Below are positions 20,288 to 22,224 of a stretch of 22,224 bases of DNA, in pieces; position 1 is the stretch's first letter, and each line of letters opens with the position of its first letter. The stretch is from a virus: positions 1 to 22,224 of the IMG/VR virus record IMGVR_UViG_3300049433_000079; one strand, 5' to 3'. Position numbers and translations under genes: made by a program. Under the pieces are notes generated by a model. The model made no database searches, was not told the origin of the DNA, and saw only the letters and a list, made by a program, of their open reading frames with translations.

Positions 20288-22224
20288 ATGGTCGTGCGCG
20301 CCATGGCCGGGGCGGGGTCGTTCCTGCGTCGCTTGCGCGCGGCGACAGCGTCAGAGTCTGGTCCTCCTGTGGGGGGACTGATGTCGCTGACAATCGCAGA
20401 CGACACACCAATCGACCCGGTTTCCAGCATCGGCGCGAGCGGCAGCGGGTGGGTCGCGATTGTGACTCTCAGCGGCATCACCAGCCTCGTTGGAACGTGT
20501 GTCCCGAGCGCGCTGACGATCAGCGTCTCTGATCCCGGCTACGACACCAGCGGCAATGTGACAACGGTCACGCGCACGATTACCGGCGTAGCCCAAGTAC
20601 GCCGTCAGTACCCGAACGGCGCGTCGAAGATGATTTCCACCGACGGGACGAACCTCACGCTGCTGGTCAGTCTGGACGGTTGGATATACAGCGGGACCAC
20701 GCTCGTGTCTGCGACGATTGGCAGCACGTTCTACACGGGCTGCACGGCCGGAAACACTGGGGCGGCCTACACGAACTCATCGACAATCGCCTACACGAAG
20801 CCTCTATTTTCTTGGATCAATCCACAGCAAGACCGGGCGACTGCGAGCAGCTACGCGGTCGAGGCAGTAGCCTTTCACCGCCACGCGACAGCGGGCCAAC
20901 AGGTCGCCGCGATTCAGTTCAGTATCACAGATGGGTCGGCGACGACGACGCCAGTCATCACAAGCACGCCGACGCTCTCCGCCAAGATCACGCAAGGGCA
21001 GGTGCCAGAGGTATGGGCGGCAAATCTCGATTTGTCGACGCTCGCAAACTCGACCGCCTCCACAATCTGCACAGCGAGCGCCAAGGTCTATCCGTGGCTC
21101 GGAGATTCGACGGCGGTGCTTGACCTGGCTGTGAGCGGAGCGGCGTGGCCAACATCGCTCCCGATCACCACGTTGCGGGTATTCAATGACCGAACGATGG
21201 CCTACGGCGGAGGGTATGCCTACGTGAATGTTGGGGCCGTTGGAGGCGTGGTGTCATCTAACGCTACAGTCGCGGCGGCGACACCATTCCCAACAGTCAC
21301 AGCCGCCCTGACGGCAATGGTTTCCTGGAACAACTCAAACAAGTCCCACAATGACCTCGGCGGCGGCATCGTGCGCCTGATGGATAATTTAGGTAGTGCT
21401 CAAACCCACACCATCACCGGCAACATGTCTCAGACAGCCGGCGCTACGTGGTGCGAGATTGTCGTCGATCCCGCTGCTACAGGAGTCGTGAGCTACACGT
21501 GGTCGGCTCAGTCTTCAATGCCAAAGAATCTCAGATTCCGAGGTTTGAAATTCATTTCATCGGCTTCAACGTCATTCATGCTTCTTGGAAATAACACTTC
21601 CAGAGAAATGGTTTGCGTAGAGAATTGCACTGTCGATATGACAGCTGCCGCCGCAAGTTTCATAACTTGGGTGGCGATGAAATACACTTACAATTTAACA
21701 ATGGTTGGGGGGCGTCTTACATCATTCACGAACCTGGCGCCGGCAACAGATAACTGGGTAATAAATGCCGGGATGGTCGCTACAGCGGCCAACTCTGGAC
21801 CGGCATCTGCCAGTATGCCTCACGTCATGATAGGGTGCAACACGCCTAAAGTCGTCGCTACTCAAGACCCGAGTGCTACAGGAGACGGCAATCACGGAGG
21901 AATAAATTATAATAATAGGCTTTATCGTATGCTGTTCAATAATTTATCTTCAGCGACCGCGATAAACAACGGTTTTGCTAACGTTCAAAATCAGTTCGAG
22001 CATGACGGTGCTGACGCTGCGGCAATGGCGATGAACTTCCTCGCGGATGGAGACTTGACGACAATAAAAAACTACATCGAGTTCCATACTACCGCCGTAG
22101 GTAATAGATGCTCACGGATGTATAACGATGTCGTAGCGACAAAAGTTGTTCCGAATGGAGTCATAAAGTACGGCGCATCAAAATATTGCATCTGGGATAA
22201 CTACAATATAAAATCTGATACATT
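20288..22224 (+). CDS. Tailspike or tail-fibre protein (645 codons visible, 3' end outside window)
   Basis: ATG 20288 has GAGGGG about 8 bases upstream; an alternative start at 20381 (MSLTIADDTP) also has a G-rich site. The frame stays open to the right edge. The first 300 residues are beta-rich with Thr/Ser/Ala (TISVSDPGYDTSGNVTTV). From about 340 on the pattern turns to a right-handed beta-helix: FPTVTAALTAM, GGGIVRLMDN, NLRFRGLKFIS, MVCVENCTVDM, MVGGRLTSF, as in phage tailspikes and pectate-lyase folds. No catalytic residues can be assigned. The last part is notably AT-richer than the neighbouring genes. Likely the receptor-binding protein, perhaps a depolymerase. Confidence 0.75.
   Translation, partial: MVVRAMAGAGSFLRRLRAATASESGPPVGGLMSLTIADDTPIDPVSSIGASGSGWVAIVTLSGITSLVGTCVPSALTISVSDPGYDTSGNVTTVTRTITGVAQVRRQYPNGASKMISTDGTNLTLLVSLDGWIYSGTTLVSATIGSTFYTGCTAGNTGAAYTNSSTIAYTKPLFSWINPQQDRATASSYAVEAVAFHRHATAGQQVAAIQFSITDGSATTTPVITSTPTLSAKITQGQVPEVWAANLDLSTLANSTASTICTASAKVYPWLGDSTAVLDLAVSGAAWPTSLPITTLRVFNDRTMAYGGGYAYVNVGAVGGVVSSNATVAAATPFPTVTAALTAMVSWNNSNKSHNDLGGGIVRLMDNLGSAQTHTITGNMSQTAGATWCEIVVDPAATGVVSYTWSAQSSMPKNLRFRGLKFISSASTSFMLLGNNTSREMVCVENCTVDMTAAAASFITWVAMKYTYNLTMVGGRLTSFTNLAPATDNWVINAGMVATAANSGPASASMPHVMIGCNTPKVVATQDPSATGDGNHGGINYNNRLYRMLFNNLSSATAINNGFANVQNQFEHDGADAAAMAMNFLADGDLTTIKNYIEFHTTAVGNRCSRMYNDVVATKVVPNGVIKYGASKYCIWDNYNIKSDT

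Noticed and set aside
21905-21915. TATAAT sequence in the tailspike gene as an internal promoter
   Set aside because: Chance occurrence in AT-rich coding DNA; no -35 box at suitable distance was evident.

Overview
The window is almost entirely bacteriophage (or prophage) DNA. It is GC-rich, about 90% coding, with densely packed and often overlapping genes and frequent GTG starts. The order terminase large subunit, portal, scaffold, major capsid protein, head-tail adaptor, nozzle, three ejection-type proteins, receptor-binding protein is the virion block of a short-tailed (podovirus-type) phage. No tape measure, sheath, tail terminator or tail-assembly chaperone is visible. The base composition and the perfect 'universal' parS palindrome suit a GC-rich bacterial host, perhaps a proteobacterium; that is inference. 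No host housekeeping gene is present, so free phage, prophage and phage-plasmid cannot be told apart.

Left 2.6 kb (accessory or control region). Two genes run leftward: a secreted or lipoprotein-like SGNH hydrolase cut by the left edge, whose N-terminus carries a 12-bp tandem repeat, and a 75-residue protein. They share a duplicated ribosome-binding leader. A divergent control region follows, with a good leftward promoter, a palindrome inside it and a LexA-like box. It faces a small XRE-like regulator gene. Then come a perfect 16-bp parS site, a tRNA-like structure with an abnormal anticodon loop, a two-helix membrane protein, a promoter leading into a stretch with no clear gene, and an 84-residue phage protein whose promoter sits almost on its start codon.

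2.6-9.6 kb (packaging and head). TerL, a small HTH-like protein, a zinc-ribbon-like protein, portal, two minute very basic ORFs with RNA hairpins between them, a Pro/Gly-rich helical protein, a 68-residue protein, scaffold and major capsid protein.

9.6-14.5 kb (head decoration, connector, nozzle). A 418-residue beta-rich protein, two small proteins, the head-tail adaptor and a 694-residue nozzle. The beta-rich protein, adaptor and nozzle all contain a related glycine-rich 'GxGYTxxP' repeat. In the adaptor it looks like an insertion into an otherwise ordinary fold.

14.5-22.2 kb. A small helical protein, a GNAT acetyltransferase, three ejection-type proteins (the first with a strongly repetitive N-terminus), a run of four small overlapping genes including a membrane protein, and a long tailspike-like protein that becomes AT-richer and leaves the window unfinished.

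All genes from 2.1 kb onward are on the plus strand, with gaps of a few bases or 4-11 bp overlaps. This suggests one long late transcript with translational coupling.
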